From Colletotrichum lupini (lineage: Eukaryota; Ascomycota; Sordariomycetes; Glomerellales; Glomerellaceae): DNA of 64,000 nucleotides. Every line of letters starts with the position of its first letter. Position 1 is the first letter of the stretch. The notes below the pieces were generated by a model. The model did no database searches, had not been told where the DNA came from, and saw only the letters and a program-made list of their open reading frames with translations. A program made the position numbers and the translations under genes. The stretch lies in the NCBI RefSeq assembly GCF_023278565.1, contig NC_064672.1:1674001-1738000 (forward strand), given 5' to 3'. This document shows, piece after piece, positions 1 through 12,011 of this stretch.

Positions 1-248
1 ATGTCCAATAATAGCTTCACGGCACGTGACCGCCTTCGTTATCGGAGCATCCCCACCGGCAAAACACCGGCGATCTTATTTGGGCGGGACCCTGCTGTAG
101 ATGACACCTGTGAGCTACGGAACCACGGTAGCCAATGCGCGGCGCGATTGTCAAAGCAGCTTCAAGGTGGCCACACGAGCAACGGGCACCTCACCACCAC
201 AACTTTCAACTTCTCTGTATGTGAGCGAACCTTCATTCACACGGCACG
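1..248. other. Upstream region of yos9
   Basis: No gene recognised. A plus-strand frame opens at the window edge but shows no domain. It overlaps the 5' leader and the start of yos9 in another frame, so I treat this stretch as promoter and 5' UTR. Confidence 0.4.
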
Positions 249-1917
249 ATGCGCCGTTTCAGTCTACTTTTGCTGGCCACGGCTCAGCTTTGCGGGGCTC
301 GTCATCCTGGCTTTAGTATACACGATGACCTCGTGGCATATCCTCAGGTTCGTCCGATCCAAAGGAGTTCCATGGAAGCTCTGGCGGGCAAACTGACAAT
401 GAGCGCACCTACAGTACGAGATAGTCTTTTCGGAATCCTACATACTAGAACACGAAGCGCAGGCGTTACTGGACCGCACAAACCCGCATTCTGCCTACTC
501 GGCCGAGTTCTCGACAGCTTCCGACGTCTCCCAGAACGTCAGAGAGGCCACCGACTCCGACAATGGCCGTTCCTCTGAGGTCTTTGAGCGATACGAGCTC
601 ATGAACACGGCTGACTTGAAGTACCTCTGCTCGATACCCATCTTGGAGCCCCAAACTCCCGAGAACCACACGGCGACGGAGCTCGCGAAGCAGGAAGAGG
701 CACGCGAGCTGGCAAAGGCCTCGGCGCATGGCTGGGAGCTGCTGGACGAGCTGGATGGGAACTGTCTGTACTTCATGTCCGGTTGGTGGAGCTACAGCTT
801 CTGCTACAACCGCGAGATAACCCAGTTCCACGCCCTCCCGACGGTCCCCAACGGGCAGCCGCCCGTCCGCGACCCCCACACAGCCGAGTACGTCCTCGGC
901 AGGGTACAGAAGTCGCCTAGCCAGCGACAAGGCCAGGAGCAGCAACACCAGCAGACGACAAAGTCGGGAGACCCTCCCGCGAACACGGATCTGCAGATTA
1001 AGGGCGACCAGCGGTATCTCGTGCAAAAGATGGAAGGCGGCACCGTCTGCGACCTGACGGGCCGCGACCGGACAATCGAGGTGCAGTACCACTGTGTGCC
1101 GGGCATGAAGGGAGACCGCATCGGTTGGATCAAGGAGGTCACCACATGCGCCTACCTCATGGTCGTCAATACGCCGCGCCTGTGCGACGACGTCGCCTTC
1201 CTCCCGCCGAGGGCCACGAGCGCGAACCCAATTAGCTGCCAGCTCATCCTCCCCTCCGACGACCCCGCCGCTCAGGCCGAGTGGCATCGTCGGAAGACGT
1301 TGGAAGCCGCGGAATCTATGGTTGGCAAGCAGGAGGGCGCTGCCGCAACGGATGAGGAAGAGGCGGCAGAACTCCTGAAGCAGGCCCAGCAAGACCCTAA
1401 CGTCAGAGACAAGGCCCAAAAGGGCGTCAACGTGGGCGGCGTCATTGTTGGTGCGCGAAACGTGCTCGGCGATGCAGACGAGGAGGGCAAGCCACCGACG
1501 AAGCTCTCGCCGCCGCGCAGCTACCTGCCTGGACGCGGCCACGGCCCGCTGGTGGAAATCATTGCCAGCGCCAAGAGCAAAGCCGAGGGCGGTGCGACGG
1601 AGATGCTCGACGACGATGAGCTCAAGAAGCTGGATCTGAGTCCCGAGCTCGTCGAGGAGATGCGGGCTGAGCTGGAGCGGATCGCTGGCGACAAGGGATG
1701 GAAGCTCGAGGTGGTGGAGCAGCCGGGTGCGCAGAGAGAGATCCAGGGCATTGTTGACCACGGCTCTGACGGCGAGGATGGCGAGGAGGCCAAGGGAAAG
1801 AGGAAGAAGAAGGTTGTGGAGGGGGAGAAGAAGACACAGCAAAAGGGTCAGAAGCAGGACAAGCAGGATCAACAGCAGGAGGGTAGCGAGGAGCAGTTCT
1901 TCAAGGAGGAGCTGTAG
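249..1917 (+). CDS. yos9: Yos9/OS-9-like ER quality-control lectin
   Basis: Predicted CDS join(249..347, 415..1917), 533 aa. Exon 1 encodes a hydrophobic signal peptide (residues 1 to about 17) followed by GFSIHDDLVAYPQ, typical of OS-9 proteins. The 67-bp intron has donor GTTCGT, a CTGAC branch site and a TACAG end; it joins YPQ to YEIVFSES in frame. An MRH (mannose-6-phosphate receptor homology) domain spans about residues 147-298. It shows the double Trp of OS-9 lectins (GWWSYSFC), paired Cys residues, and Glu and Tyr in KEVTTCAY. In the known family this lectin reads trimmed N-glycans on misfolded proteins and hands them to the Hrd1 ERAD ligase in the ER lumen. The C-terminal third is acidic and Lys/Gln-rich, low complexity, and ends KEEL, which resembles an H/KDEL retrieval signal. 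The family call is strong; the donor site is non-consensus but the joined protein reads well. Confidence 0.9.
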
Positions 1918-4900
1918 TGATGCCCTCCCCTGATTTGATGGCCTAGCATTGGCGTTTGGAATGTTTCTTGTATTGATATGCTGAATGATACAGAGGGCCG
2001 TACGTTGGCTCCCATGCTCTCGAGAGTCTCTTTAACTGCACACGTCTTTCTCTACAGCCCACTACTTGCCTCTGTAATTTCACAAATGCGTCGAAGAATT
2101 CAAGGTACCCTTTCAATTCCCTTTTTCGCTTGGTTCTCAGGAGTATTGAGTTGTGGGAGTTGCTCGGTTTTTAGAACCGTTCGGTCCTGAAACTCTTCGG
2201 TTTTCAGGCTGTTCGGCTTTGAGCATTTCGGTTTTCAGAATATCCGGTTCACGAACTGTTCAGCAGACCACTCCATGAAGGATCAAAACAATCTGCTTGC
2301 TCGGACAGCAATCGGACTTGTCAGAAACTATACGATCGGTGGCATCAATTTGCAACATGGCATCACGCGGATTCAACCCGAGATGATAGTCATTCAACGG
2401 GCGTCGAGTACGAATAATTGACCAGGCGGGCGAATGTCGATTTCTTCTTTCGATCTAATGGCCACGTTGGACTTGGAAGCAATTCGATGTCACACCCGGA
2501 CTCGGTATCCCGATCAACCCAACGGGATCCCGAAACGGCAATGTTTTGGACCACTTCTTATTCAGCTACACTCGACTGGATCCACAATAGCTGGACTGTT
2601 ATGATCTTCAGGGTCATGGTGTCGAATGCCGTCTCTCACGGATCTCAACGAGGTCTAATTTGATCGTGGTCTAGGCCATTATCTCGATGCTTTGTTGTTG
2701 TGAGGAACTGGCAGGGATGTTGGCAACGTCACTCCATATAGTTCATATGAAGCGGCCTCGTGTGAGACAATACCTACCTGCATTAATTACTGGAGACCGA
2801 CGAATGTAACGGTCAGATACATCTTGTTGAGCTGTTAAATGTTCTTTTCCACGATCAACCCTACAGAACACAAATGAACGAGCCAAACCCTCGGTGCCAA
2901 CATCCATGACATTCGAACTCCGCTCTGTCCTCTCTGCGGAGACTAACGTTCTTGTCCTGTCTCGAGCAACGCCGAGACTTCTGCCCACAGCAATGCTTGG
3001 CTTTGCAGATAATCTGATTACTCGAGACCCCGCGGCTTCCATGGCATGGACGTCCGCGGTACGACGTGATTACATTCCCGCCGGACTACCACCGTGACCG
3101 GACTGGAGTTGTTCATTCGGAAAGTCACGTCCGGGACCTGCCGGGTTTCCTGGAGTTCATAGCCATTGCCGATCGAAAGCTCCTGTCTTGACTATTGAAG
3201 TTGACAGAGGAAGGTGGGAGGTAGGTAGTAACGGAAGGTGCCCCTTTGCTGAGAAGGCACCATCCGATAATGGCAGGACAGGGCATCCCACTTGCCGGAC
3301 CGGAGGGCGGCAACGGCATCACCTCCTTCCGAGACGTGGGAGGAAGGCACCCCCGCCGAGGCGTGACCTGCCCTTTGCTCCGTCCAGAGGAAGGTACGCA
3401 TACACGTGCTCACTGCTTGCTCAGTCTGTCGGTGTGAGTGAGGCAGGCACTGGTAGCCGGGCATCACATCGTCTCCTGCCGACGCCGTAAACGTTGACAA
3501 ATAGTACATGGGCGTTGAGGCAGAATATCTGCGATCTGCACATCTCTGACTTTTCTCTCTTCATCCCCAATCTCGGTTCAAATTTCAGTCGTGATCCATC
3601 GCCATGGCTAGCCCGCCCCCCGTCGTAAACTCCCTCAGACTCCCTCAGCCCTCTTCCCCGGTATCCGGGACTGGCTCCGGCAAATGCTACCATTCGAAGA
3701 TTCTCAACCAACCCAACCCAACCCTGATGGAGAGTTTTCTTTGTTTTAATGAGGCAGAGAATCCGGAGGAGGCGGAGTTACATGGTAAGTGATTGGAACA
3801 CGTATGCTTCCTTGGGCCTTAGCTCCTGTGTCCTTTCATCATCTACCTGCCTGGGCAGTCCAGGCTGTTAAGCTGTCTGTCGCAGATTAGACTTCTAATG
3901 ATCATATCGCCAGTGCCCTGAGTACGAGGGGACCTGTGCAAGCTAGCAACGTCAAATGCCCACACTGCATACGACATGTCGTTTTCGCCTTGACCTCTCG
4001 TCGCCCGTCGCAGTGCCTGCCGCCCCCCCGTGCACTACCTTACCGCTTGGCAGCCACTAAGTTCTCGATCCTTGGCGGGCAGGCAGTGCTTAGCGTCTTC
4101 GAGCTTCTCTCTATCAATCGCAGCTAGGGCCTATAGCAGACACGATACGACCCGACAACACAACTCAGCTCGGAGAGAGAAAATATTCAGACTTTGAGGA
4201 GTCGACCCTGAAGTCTTGGCTTCGACTTCTGCCATCTAGTCTATTTGGGGCCCAGCCAAGATGTCACGTCTTAAGCTTCTCCGGGATCCTGAAATGGGTT
4301 TGGAGTTGATAATTCAAGGGCATAACCATTCTGCTGGGACAGGTTCTTCGGCATCGTCGGTTCAGGGGCACACCGCACGCACATTGCACTACCAACTTCG
4401 CGGAGTCACACTTTCGGAGTCACCTACCGGCCATGATTGCAACATCAACTCAAAGTCGGCACTTGCAAGGCTCAGCAAAATGGGATCGGCACTTTTCCCC
4501 TGCGCCTGTCGTATACCCAGAAGTTTCACTAAACCACCCGACTGCCGATTCGCCATCATGTTTGGGTGCGGGCCGTGGGCTGCTGCTGCTGAGTCCTCAT
4601 CAATTGAGTTGAATCGATGAGAGGGCCAGATATTGACGAAGCCCGTTGCTCTGACCTTGACCTACCTACCATCTCGGACATGAACTTCCATTCGGCGTCC
4701 GAAGCAATACTCGGATTTGTTGTTGTAGCCTTGTAGGACTCAACACAGCTTCGAGATACTATTGCTTGTCAGGGATGGCTTGCCATCATCATATGGTTTC
4801 GGGAGCCATGTGTATAAGCCACGGATGCGTCGTCCGAAGGTCGGGCTGTTCAATTGTTCAACCGACAAATTTATCCACTCGACCCAAGGCCCTGGCACGC

Positions 4901-5353
4901 CCCTCGAAATGCAACCTCTTGGTTAGGAGGGATATTGCAGACAAGGTGAATGTGGATGTGAGTGGAGGACACATTGGGCGGCAGCGCCCGTTGACAAAGT
5001 TTATGCTCCGATTGAGCTAGTCTAGGCGATATTGCCAGCTGGAAGAAGAGATTTCCGGCTGCCCATTGTTCATGACAACTTCGACTGGGCAGCAGCATAG
5101 AGAGTTCCAGCCAAGTGGATAGGACGACAAAGCGTCAATCCTACAACCTGCTCCTTGCAACTTGCAACTTGCAAGCAGAAACATCACGCCCTCGTTCCGG
5201 ATCGGCTCGGGAGCACACCGACAACCCCTTTGACGGCGTACGTGTGTCGGTCGACCCGCGTTTTCGGCCGGCGTCCCTATCTCGACGTCCTCGACCAAGA
5301 CTATGCGGACCAGTCAACGAAGCCGCATGCCAATTCCTCATGTTGGGCCCTGA
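1918..5353. other. Gene-poor intergenic region
   Basis: About 3.4 kb of balanced base composition with no convincing gene. The frames present are short and unrelated to anything I recognise. Positions 2163-2238 hold three imperfect copies of a 12-mer (TTCGGTTTTCAG or near) spaced about 32 bp apart. A possible start with good context lies at 3604 and runs to a GTAAGT donor at about 3784, but I could not extend it into a convincing second exon. A tandem TTGCAAC repeat lies at about 5154-5174. Confidence 0.4.
2163..2238 (+). repeat. Three spaced 12-mer repeats
   Basis: The word TTCGGTTTTCAG occurs exactly at 2196-2207 and 2227-2238, and as CTCGGTTTTTAG at 2163-2174. Further TTCGG words lie between them. 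The spacing is 33 and 31 bp. It lies downstream of yos9 in non-coding DNA. No function is inferred. Confidence 0.5.
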
Positions 5354-5560
5354 TTATTAAGTCAGGCCAAGACCGTTCAGGAGATTCTCCCCGAGTCCGG
5401 TATCCACTTTTCTACGCTCAAGTCTCTCGGCGCCGTTGGAAGAGGAAACGCCAAGGACATCGCCGAGTCCATCATCGACACCAATGATCTTGTCGGCCTT
5501 GCTGGGAGCACGTACCAGCGGCCAGGACCCAGTACTATATTCCGTACTTGTTGAGAAAAT
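5354..5560 (+). pseudogene. Coding-like fragment, unrecognised
   Basis: One frame (codons in phase with position 5369) reads as a well-composed protein stretch of about 65 residues. It includes LPESGIHFSTLKSLGAVG and AKDIAESIIDTNDLVGLA, then ends at a stop near 5552. A stop at 5351 precedes it, and no start or flanking exon continues it. The amino-acid mix (amphipathic helices, Gly turns) looks like a real enzyme fragment, but I cannot name the family. It is either a decayed gene or one internal exon of an unrecognised gene. Confidence 0.3.
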
Positions 5561-7903
5561 CATCAAGTCGGTGCTTTGCCTCGCAGGGCGGATGAGGTCC
5601 GCGCGCGCCGCTCTTCACAAAGCTCCCGATCAACCGCAGGTAACCGTGAACCCGTTGGCGATATTACCTTCACAGCACCCATCGGGGACTCCGGGACTCG
5701 ATATTGGTTTCGAAATAGACCCCAACTTCTTTGCAACGCTATGATACCAAGCTTTCGACACCACTGTCGTCCAAGACTGATTGACATTCGAGCTGGGCGA
5801 TCCCTGCCTTGTCTTTACAGTTCGATGAGCCACCTCCGCATCATGTCAGGGGCCGTTGATATGGATGCCGCCGGCATCAGAGCAATTTCCCTGAATCGGA
5901 TCGTTCTGGAATGTTCAGGACCCCGGAAACCCCTCATTTGAGCACGTACAAGATTTTGACAGCTGCAAATCGACAGGCATTGAGTCGTAGTAGACGGGGA
6001 TAGATCGACGACCCTATATCGTCTACAAACCGCCTCAACCGCGCAAATTGCATCGAGTCGCTATGCATGCAAGGTATATGCGTACAGTGATGATCAGGAA
6101 GTCTGCCTGGGAAGTTCCGCATTCGACTCGAGTCTTGGACATTTGATGCAACGCGAACGCGCGCTTTTGCTTGCGGACCCCGGAGGCTCTGTCGATGGCC
6201 ACGTACATTCCAACGGTGCAGCATGATGCGGCGATCCCAGACCAGACCATAACAAAGTCCCAGACATGCAGACATATCTGGACCATGAAGTGATTCAGAG
6301 GTCTCGGGGACTGGTTCCCGGAACGAGGTCGAAACGTGGCATGGCGAGCAGAGTTTGGGCACCCGAGGAGAGAATTAAGCATCTTGGGATCTCTGGAGCT
6401 CGAGTCGAGCTTGAGTCCCTGACGCTGGAGTCAACCCAGACGCAGCCCAGGACGCGGTTGCCCCGGGGCTCCCTGGCTCGCCGTCACGAACAAAGCTCGC
6501 ACATGTGGTCCATAACGGCGGGGGTGGTGCCTGCGGTTAGCTCCGCTCGGCGGTACTCAGTGGAGGATTTTGATGGAGCTTGGCATGAGCGGGCGGATGC
6601 CGGGCACGTCTCCAGGAGCCAGACAAATGGCTCCGTTCGCAGAGGGGCCGGAATAGCGCCGCAAATCATTTTGATCCAAAATAGCTGCAGGTCCCTGGCA
6701 AACTTGGGACTGAAGAAGCTCAGGTTCAGCTGAAGCCCCAAACTAGAGAAGGGTTACCAACAAGGGGGCAACACGGACTCGAACGTCTTGGACTGACGAC
6801 TTATTTGTTCCCTCGTTTCTTCTGGCCATTTGCCTTATTTTGAGCCGTTGCCTTGCCGTTCCGTCGTGCAGCTCATCCGAAGTTGATTGGCCTCGAACCC
6901 TTTTCCCCCGCACATCTCCAAGGTCATCCGTCGATTTGGTCCAAGGTCATCAACAGATCGATCTTTCTTCTCAACTTCTTCTTTCATCAGCTGACTCACA
7001 AGACGACCACCTCACACGACCTTTGCCTCAGCTCTACCACCTTACTATTACTCACCTTAGTGCATAGTATACCTACCTCAGTCCGGATACAGAAACGGCA
7101 GCGAACCCTCCTTTTGCTCGTAGCCGCCCCTCACTCATCCTTTCCCCCTTCTCTCTCTCTCCGCTTCTCATTCGCCTCGAACTGTCGTTTCTTTTTCCCC
7201 CGCATTTGCACAGGCAAGCCGCAAGCTGCACGCCGCACGCGCAACGAAAGACGAGACAGGAAGACAGACAGACACTGGACGTCCTGACAAGACTGGACAG
7301 AAACTGGACTGGGCAGGTCAGGACAAGACCGGCAGCCGATCCCGACGGTCTTCGAGCAGACATCGGACACGGAGTGAAAAACTTAAGCAGCAACCAACAC
7401 CTTCATGCGCTAGCGACGATCAACAAGACAACCCCCCGACGCCATCCCACCAGCCAGCTACCGACACCTCGACTGATGAGGCGAGGACAGACGAGACGCT
7501 ACCTCCGCTACGCTATTCGTACATACACTTCCTCCTCCGTACCCTACGTACCTCACCTCACAGCTAGGCCACACCTTACCGACCCTACCTTACCTTAGCT
7601 TCCTTCCCCTTCCCTTGCCGGTGAGGGGCTGAGGCGGCCGAGAGTGGACTGGAACTGGCTTTTTGACCGGGGGGAGGCTGGGCTGCAGCACTGTCCGAGT
7701 CGAGGCTTGTTGCTCCACGACAGTTCTGCTTCTGGCACTGCACTGCTTTTTTGCTGGGCTGCGACAAATCATCACTCCACCGCGAAATCTCTCGCTCAAA
7801 CTCTTTAACGGCCGTCACCCCTGTGACAAGAGTCCTGAGCCTGTCTCTGCCATCTCCCTTCTCTTGACTGTTCCCTTATTCTTATTGCGTCATGTTTTGA
7901 GTG
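5561..7903. other. Intergenic region with pyrimidine-rich promoter of the downstream regulator
   Basis: No gene is supported between 5561 and about 6700. From about 6800 to 7900 the sequence becomes strongly C/T-rich (for example 7137-7200). It carries short runs such as ACCTTACC around 7540-7610. This pattern is typical of promoters and long 5' leaders of filamentous-fungal regulatory genes. Confidence 0.45.
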
Positions 7904-10433
7904 ATGGACGACACAGATTCCGCGAGAAATGCTGCGAGCAGAGCAGGCTCTGCAGAAGTGAAGGCCGAGTCACCAGGCGCGACCACTACCCCCGCCACTA
8001 CCAAGAGCCAGCAGCAGCACCACCAACAACAATCAGCGCCGCCAAAGAGGACCGTATGCGATCACTGTCGAAGGAGAAGTATGCTGTTCCACTTCTCTCA
8101 CGTTACTATTATCGTCGTATCTCAATTTGCATCCCCTGCCGTCCGTCCGTCGCATTCATGAATTTTCGTGCGATTCTTCCTCTTCCCAGCAGTCTGCCGC
8201 CCGGGCAGTCCATCTGTCGGCTTCATGGTACCACCATCCCGCCTTAGCTACTGCCGCTGATGCTGCTGCTGCTGACGTTGCTTGCTGCACGTCATCACCA
8301 TCTTCACATCCATCATCAAGAACTGTTCATTTCATGTCCGCAACTCACGTCTCTTGCCACGTCTTTCATTCTTCTCGTTTCTCATACGATGGAGCTCATG
8401 AGAACTAACTGGCAATAGGAATCCGTTGCGATGGCAAGTTCCCTTGTGAGCAATGCGTGCACGCTTCACTCACCTGCAAGCGCGAGCATGTCCCTAAGAA
8501 AAGAGGACCGAAGCGTGGCCATGGACGGGTCATAAATGAGTTACGCGCCCGGGAGTCGTCCCAAGGAAAGCAGCAACCAAAAGTCCAGAAACCTTTCAAT
8601 GCAGAAACTGCGCTCGAGAGTCCTACAGAGTATGTGCGGCGTCGATTATCAGCAGCTTGCCCGCCGCTGAACCTAGACAGCGTCGACATTGGGATGAGCG
8701 GTAGCGACCTCGGCGAAGCGACATCTCAACATTCGTCCAACGCGTCCGCAGCATCGACCCCTCCGAGCTTTTGGGCTGCCGTCACCTCGAACCCAGGACA
8801 TACCAATGTACCGGAGCCCAGAGGCATCTTCTCGAGCGATGAACTACGACCGAGGACGAGGAGCTATTTCCACATGATCCCCCAGCTGGTCGAGCTGTAC
8901 TACGAGCACATTTACCCCATCATGCCTCTCATCTACATGCCGACCGTCCGCGAAACGATCAACCGACCCATGACGCCGAGCGAGAAGAACCTGATTTACG
9001 CCCTTTGCGCCTTGACGTCGATGCACATGTCTGGTAAAAGCATCGGCGCGCCTGGACCCACGTCTTGGGAAGTCGTCGGTCGCTTCTTCCTCGACGAGAC
9101 CATTTCGACGAGGCAGACGTACGACTTCCTCGAGGATTTGTCCCTGTCCGCCGTGATTTCGTCGTTTTACCTGAGCACATCCTTCTTTGAAATCAACCAA
9201 TCGCGCAAATCGTGGTACTATCTCCGGGAAGCGTTGACCAACGCACAGGACCTAGGACTCCAGGACGATTCAACATATTACGGGCTGAGTCGCGAGGAAA
9301 CGCTATGCCGACAGAGGGTCTTCTGGATTCTCTTCGTAACGGAAAGGTTAGTAACGACTGACCGCTGGGTCACGCCAACGTATATTGCGAGGCCGCATCC
9401 GAGAGACTAACGCAACTTGTGCTACATAGGTCTTTTGCGATTCTCCGCAACAAGCCAATTACGTTCAAAAGAACACCGTCGCTACCAACAACACGGCAAC
9501 CCTACGAAGGCCCCGATATTCATGCCGGTTTTCTGCAGCTTGTTTCATCCTACACTCCTCTGGACGAATCGTTCGTGACGGCTTGGAATGAGGGGTCTGA
9601 TCCCCGCGTCAGCGCAACAACGTTTTTGGCTTTGCAAAACCTTCTCTCCCTCCCTCCTGCGTTCCTCCGCCCACATGGGCGATCATCACCACCAACCCAG
9701 CCTCATGGGCAGCTAATGGGTTCCTATGGTTCAACGTCAGCCTCTAGAGATGCTGGGGCACCAGAGCCGACAGACATTCAGAAAGCCGATTTGCTCATCA
9801 CACAACAATGGCTTCGACTGATCGTGTGGCAGTCGTCGATGAGGCAAGGCCTTCTGAGCTGGACCAACCCGGCCGACTCAGGAGGTGGGGTATCTTCGGG
9901 CAGCGGTGTCGGCGGTGGGAACAGCATGTGTTTTTCGTTCCCTCTGACAGTTGCACGTGATACGGCCTCGATCTTATCAAGCTTGCCTAGTAAAGCTGTC
10001 GAGGTTCACGGAATGGGTATCATGGAGAAGATCTTCGAAATCGGAACCTGGTGCGTTAACGTCTTGGGGGCATGCGAAAGTGTTGGCTTCTCAACCGCCA
10101 TGGACTTTACGTCAGGCGATATGGGTGTTCTGGGCAGCGGTCGAAAGGGGGCGAGTCTAGACCCTATCGAGTTCTTTGTGCGTACACTGAGTGCGAGCGA
10201 CAACTCCCGAAAACAGTTCGCAGAGAAGCTGCTCACCGCTGCCGGCGAGAACCCAGGAAGTATGAGAACACAACTCAGCCCCGCCATGTCTGGAATGAGT
10301 TCAGCCGCCGCGGCGATGATTGCCGCAGGTCAGGCGCACCACATGATGGAGCAAGGCTGGGGACAAGTTGGACAACAAAGAGGGAGCGTTGTGGGCGAAG
10401 TCTTTGACGACAACGAAGAGAGCAATGGCAACA

Positions 10434-10471
<38 letters not shown>

Positions 10472-10996
10472 CAACAACGGCTCGACCTCGGAAGCAACTC
10501 AATGCACCATCCTTCTACCATACCAAGTATGGGGTTGGGAATCGACCTTGGGTCCGATCGCTTGACGGGTGGTATGGGTGGAGTCGACATGGACGCAAGC
10601 AGTGTCGATCTCATGAGCCCATTAGGCCTGACTCGAAGCAACACGTCCGATATGGCAGCGATGGGCATGCCCGTATATGATACAGCCTGGAGCCCTAGCA
10701 GCGGTGGGACGGGGCCGCGCGAATACCCAGAACATAATCCTGGACCTTACACCAATCAACGTGAAGGGGCCCAAGGCTATCCCGATATGGGGAACGGAAT
10801 AATGATGCATGATCGGATGGCAACCGGTACCGGCGGTCCCGTGGGAGGCCCCGTTGGTGGGGAGAATCCTGGTATGGACCCGCGGCAGCAGCAGCAACAT
10901 CAAGGGGATAATGGCGGTTATGACGGACGGAGACCGGAGGACAAGAACGGTGGATACCCAAATGGTGGCAGGGTCGGTTTATGGCTAGGGACATGA
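7904..10996 (+). CDS. Zn2Cys6 transcription factor with fungal_trans domain and poly-Gln
   Basis: Predicted CDS join(7904..8078, 8419..9346, 9430..10996), 889 aa. The joined first two exons give a complete binuclear zinc cluster near residues 52-80, with the pattern CX2CX6CX5CX2CX6C, followed by a basic linker KKRGPKRGHG. That linker recalls MAL-activator-type regulators, a weak clue to the subfamily. The middle region (YYEHIYPIMPLIYMPT onward) is a fungal-specific transcription factor domain. The C-terminal part is Gly/Met/Pro-rich with an uninterrupted CAG/CAA-coded Gln run at about 10437-10480. Intron 1 is long (340 bp, GTATGC..AATAG, branch CTAAC) and splits the zinc cluster. Intron 2 is 83 bp (GTTAGT..ACATAG, branch CTAAC). 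The role is a nuclear DNA-binding regulator; the target genes cannot be told from the sequence. Confidence 0.87.
10437..10480 (+). repeat. CAG/CAA microsatellite coding poly-Gln
   Basis: Roughly fourteen consecutive CAG then CAA codons lie inside the C-terminal activation-like region of the preceding regulator. Antisense frames read poly-Ala or poly-Cys and are not real. Length polymorphism between strains is likely. Confidence 0.85.
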
Positions 10997-12011
10997 AAAC
11001 TCGCACCACGTTGTTTGATCTTGACGTTGGACGGACAGGTGGATGCTCTAGGCCAGAGTAGGTCGGATGTACTCATACTTCAACACTATTGGATAGGAAA
11101 AGGGAATAGGATTGGGCGGGCGTGAACTGGGAGCATCTGCACAAACGGAACTAGGAGTTTTACGTCGGCCACGGTTTATTGTCTACCAGCGGTTCTGGCG
11201 ATACAGGTGTTCAAAGCTACCGTTTGCACGCTGGATGGCGTGTCGTAGCTTACCTGGGTGTTTAGTGACCCTGTTGGGTGGGTTCGGACTCGGCGGCATT
11301 CTACGCGTACATGTATATACCTCTGGTGGTGACATTGGACGAAATGTCTCCCCAATACACCTACTGTAATTGTGCTCACTCTCTTCTTAACTCAGTGCCC
11401 TGCGAGCGCCTCTCCGGGCAGTCCCACAACCCGCTGTCAAAAGTAGGATGTCTCCGCGAGTGTGGAGAAGTGCCGGCCGACGTGGGCCCCGGGTATTCGG
11501 CAGCAGAGTGAAGGGGTAAGCGGCAGGCTGCGGGCAAAGGTAACAGGGCTCGCTCGGGTTCGGTTGCAGAAGACTTGCAAGCAGTGTTACGGCGCAGTCT
11601 CTTGAGCCTGGACTGTTTTGTTGTTCTCGAAGGATGCGAAACCTTGTCGAGATCTCCCCCCCAAGCATGAAATACGGATAGATAAGCTTTTTTATTGCGC
11701 TCCTCACGAGGGCAATAATTGCCGATCTGACCCCAATTGCTCAGTTTCGGGGGGCTTTGCTGTATTTGAAAGAGAGGACGGGAAATGCTTGTTACAACCT
11801 TCACACAGAAGTGTAATGTCCATCCTCCTTCTCCCCAGTGCCTTACCTGTCACGCCTGTGCGCATGCAGCATCGTTGAAAAGCTTGGGCACGCACGTCAC
11901 TTGCCTAACGGGGTAATAAGATTGCCCACATTGCAAGTTTCTGAAGACGCGGGGGAGTAAGGGTATTCTGGATGCGAGTTGTCTTGAATCACATTGATTT
12001 GATTTGATTTG
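10997..12011. other. Intergenic region
   Basis: It holds the 3' end of the regulator gene and the promoter of the acetyltransferase. I see no coding feature. A short tandem GATTT repeat (about 11994-12012) runs right up to the acetyltransferase start codon. Confidence 0.5.

Noticed and set aside
466..1872. 468-codon minus-strand frame antisense to yos9
   Set aside because: It is Leu/Arg-rich with no domain and lies wholly opposite a gene with a clear MRH domain. High-GC third codon positions of the real gene keep the antisense frame open.
3604..3792. Small gene starting at a good-context ATG with a GTAAGT donor near 3784
   Set aside because: No second exon with sensible coding could be joined and no domain is present. 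Left as possible only.
4261..4620. 119-codon frame
   Set aside because: No domain, irregular composition, and no splice partners.
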